Source: Porticoccus sp. (GTDB lineage Bacteria > Pseudomonadota > Gammaproteobacteria > Pseudomonadales > Porticoccaceae). From it: a stretch of DNA of 6,708 bases. The notes beneath the pieces are model-generated. The model saw only the letters and a program-made list of their open reading frames with translations, searched no databases and was not told the DNA's origin. Shown one piece after another: positions 6,053 to 6,708 of the stretch. Position 1 is the first letter of the stretch, and each line of letters begins with the position of its first letter. The position numbers were made by a program, and so were the translations under genes. The DNA lies in assembly GCA_002685455.1 (NCBI GenBank), contig NYXF01000014.1, positions 10,431 to 17,138 on the forward strand, read 5' to 3'.

Positions 6053-6708
6053 TAAAAATTTAGCAATCTTAATTCCAGCTGCAGGAAGGGGAACTAGATC
6101 AAAACTTAATTACCCAAAAACTTTGTATAAAGTAAATAAATTACCAATAATAATAAGAATTATAAAAAAATTAACTAAATATTCTGATAATTTTTCTTTA
6201 GTTATTAATTCTAAATTTAAGGACTACTTTATAAAGACTTTAGATTATTATAACATCTCTCAAATTGAATACTTATTTCAAAATAACCCTAATGGAATGG
6301 GTGATGCAGTAAAAAAATTTAATAAATCAAAATTTAATAGAAAAATTACTGATATTTTATTGATTTGGTCTGACATACCATATATCTCAAGATCCTCAAT
6401 TGATTCAATTCTAAGAACACATTTTAAAGAAAATAATTTTATGACTATTCTAAGTTATAACTGTAAAAATCCTTATACATTCATAAACAAAGATAAAAAT
6501 GGTTTTGTAAAAAGCATTACAGAAACACATAAAAATAAAAAGAAATTTAAATATGGAGAAAGGGATATCGGAGTGTTTGTATTTAAAAAAGAATTAATAG
6601 GTTATTTAAGCCATAATTCCTCACTTAAGAAGGAGCATAATTTTTTGTATGTTATCAGCAAACTCTATAAAAAAGGATTTAAAATTAAATCTTTACCAAT
6701 AGCTAAAA
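6036..6708 (+). CDS. GlmU-like sugar-1-phosphate nucleotidyltransferase (3' partial)
   Basis: The N-terminal 224 codons of a nucleotidyltransferase that runs off the window end. It would couple an NTP to a sugar-phosphate, or to another phosphorylated compound, to make an activated donor for the operon. Translating from ATG 6036 gives the signature LIPAAGRGTRSKLNYPK (12-28), which corresponds to the GlmU LAAGxGTRM...PK loop with the catalytic Arg (R21) and Lys (K28). It is followed by NPNGMGDAV (84-92), matching the GlmU LGTGHAV region, and LLIWSDIPYI (108-117) with metal-binding D113. A later ERDIGVFVF stretch sits where GlmU has its NTG segment, so that motif is altered. Whether a C-terminal acyltransferase domain follows is outside the window, so this is not called glmU. 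The ATG lies inside the GT2 gene (17-base overlap); a TTG at 6030 is a weaker alternative. No ribosome binding site is well placed; the AAGGG at 6011-6015 is too far away. Confidence 0.85.
   Translation, partial: MTIINNKNLAILIPAAGRGTRSKLNYPKTLYKVNKLPIIIRIIKKLTKYSDNFSLVINSKFKDYFIKTLDYYNISQIEYLFQNNPNGMGDAVKKFNKSKFNRKITDILLIWSDIPYISRSSIDSILRTHFKENNFMTILSYNCKNPYTFINKDKNGFVKSITETHKNKKKFKYGERDIGVFVFKKELIGYLSHNSSLKKEHNFLYVISKLYKKGFKIKSLPIAK

Noticed and set aside
1..6708. Alternative genetic code suggested by the extreme AT content
   Set aside because: TGA ends four genes at tight overlaps with the next start, and conserved Trp positions such as DFWADE and AGGWN are TGG, so the standard bacterial code fits.

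Overview
The window is a stretch of very AT-rich bacterial DNA (roughly a quarter G+C by eye). It is filled end to end by seven genes on the + strand with no spacer longer than 3 bases. TGA is used as a stop and Trp is encoded by TGG, so the code is the ordinary bacterial one. The low G+C, the Lys/Asn/Ile-rich proteins, the tight packing and the lack of Shine-Dalgarno motifs suggest a streamlined, probably marine bacterium. Pelagibacterales (SAR11) is my first guess, with high-light Prochlorococcus or another AT-rich plankton lineage as alternatives. This taxonomic guess is an inference from composition and style, not from a marker gene.

Layout: (1) bases 1-854, the C-terminal part of an ABC exporter half-transporter of the MsbA/PglK lipid-linked-glycan flippase type, whose start lies outside the window; (2) 851-1924, a GT4 glycosyltransferase; (3) 1921-2787, a class I SAM methyltransferase with an N-terminal CxxC...CxxC module; (4) 2784-3986, a second, different GT4 glycosyltransferase; (5) 3990-5165, a CofD/YvcK-superfamily protein; (6) 5162-6052, a GT2 glycosyltransferase; (7) 6036 to the window end, a GlmU-like sugar-1-phosphate nucleotidyltransferase running off the edge. 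No RNA genes, mobile elements, CRISPR arrays, promoters or terminators were seen, and no gap exceeds 300 bases.

Taken together this looks like the middle of a surface-glycan operon (O-antigen or other lipid-linked oligosaccharide). The nucleotidyltransferase would supply an activated building block, the three glycosyltransferases would assemble the glycan on a carrier lipid, the methyltransferase would modify it, and the ABC protein would flip it across the inner membrane. Junctions are 4-base ATGA or TTGA overlaps in four of six cases, which suggests translational coupling on one transcript.

The element that does not fit the standard picture is the CofD/YvcK-like protein. Its relatives either transfer a phospho-acid moiety in coenzyme F420 synthesis (CofD) or act in cell-wall precursor control and bind UDP-GlcNAc (YvcK/GlmR). 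Here it sits inside a glycan operon one gene away from a nucleotidyltransferase of the same broad fold class as CofC. A CofC/CofD-like activation-and-transfer step that decorates a glycan, or a UDP-sugar-sensing regulator of the pathway, are the two hypotheses worth testing.
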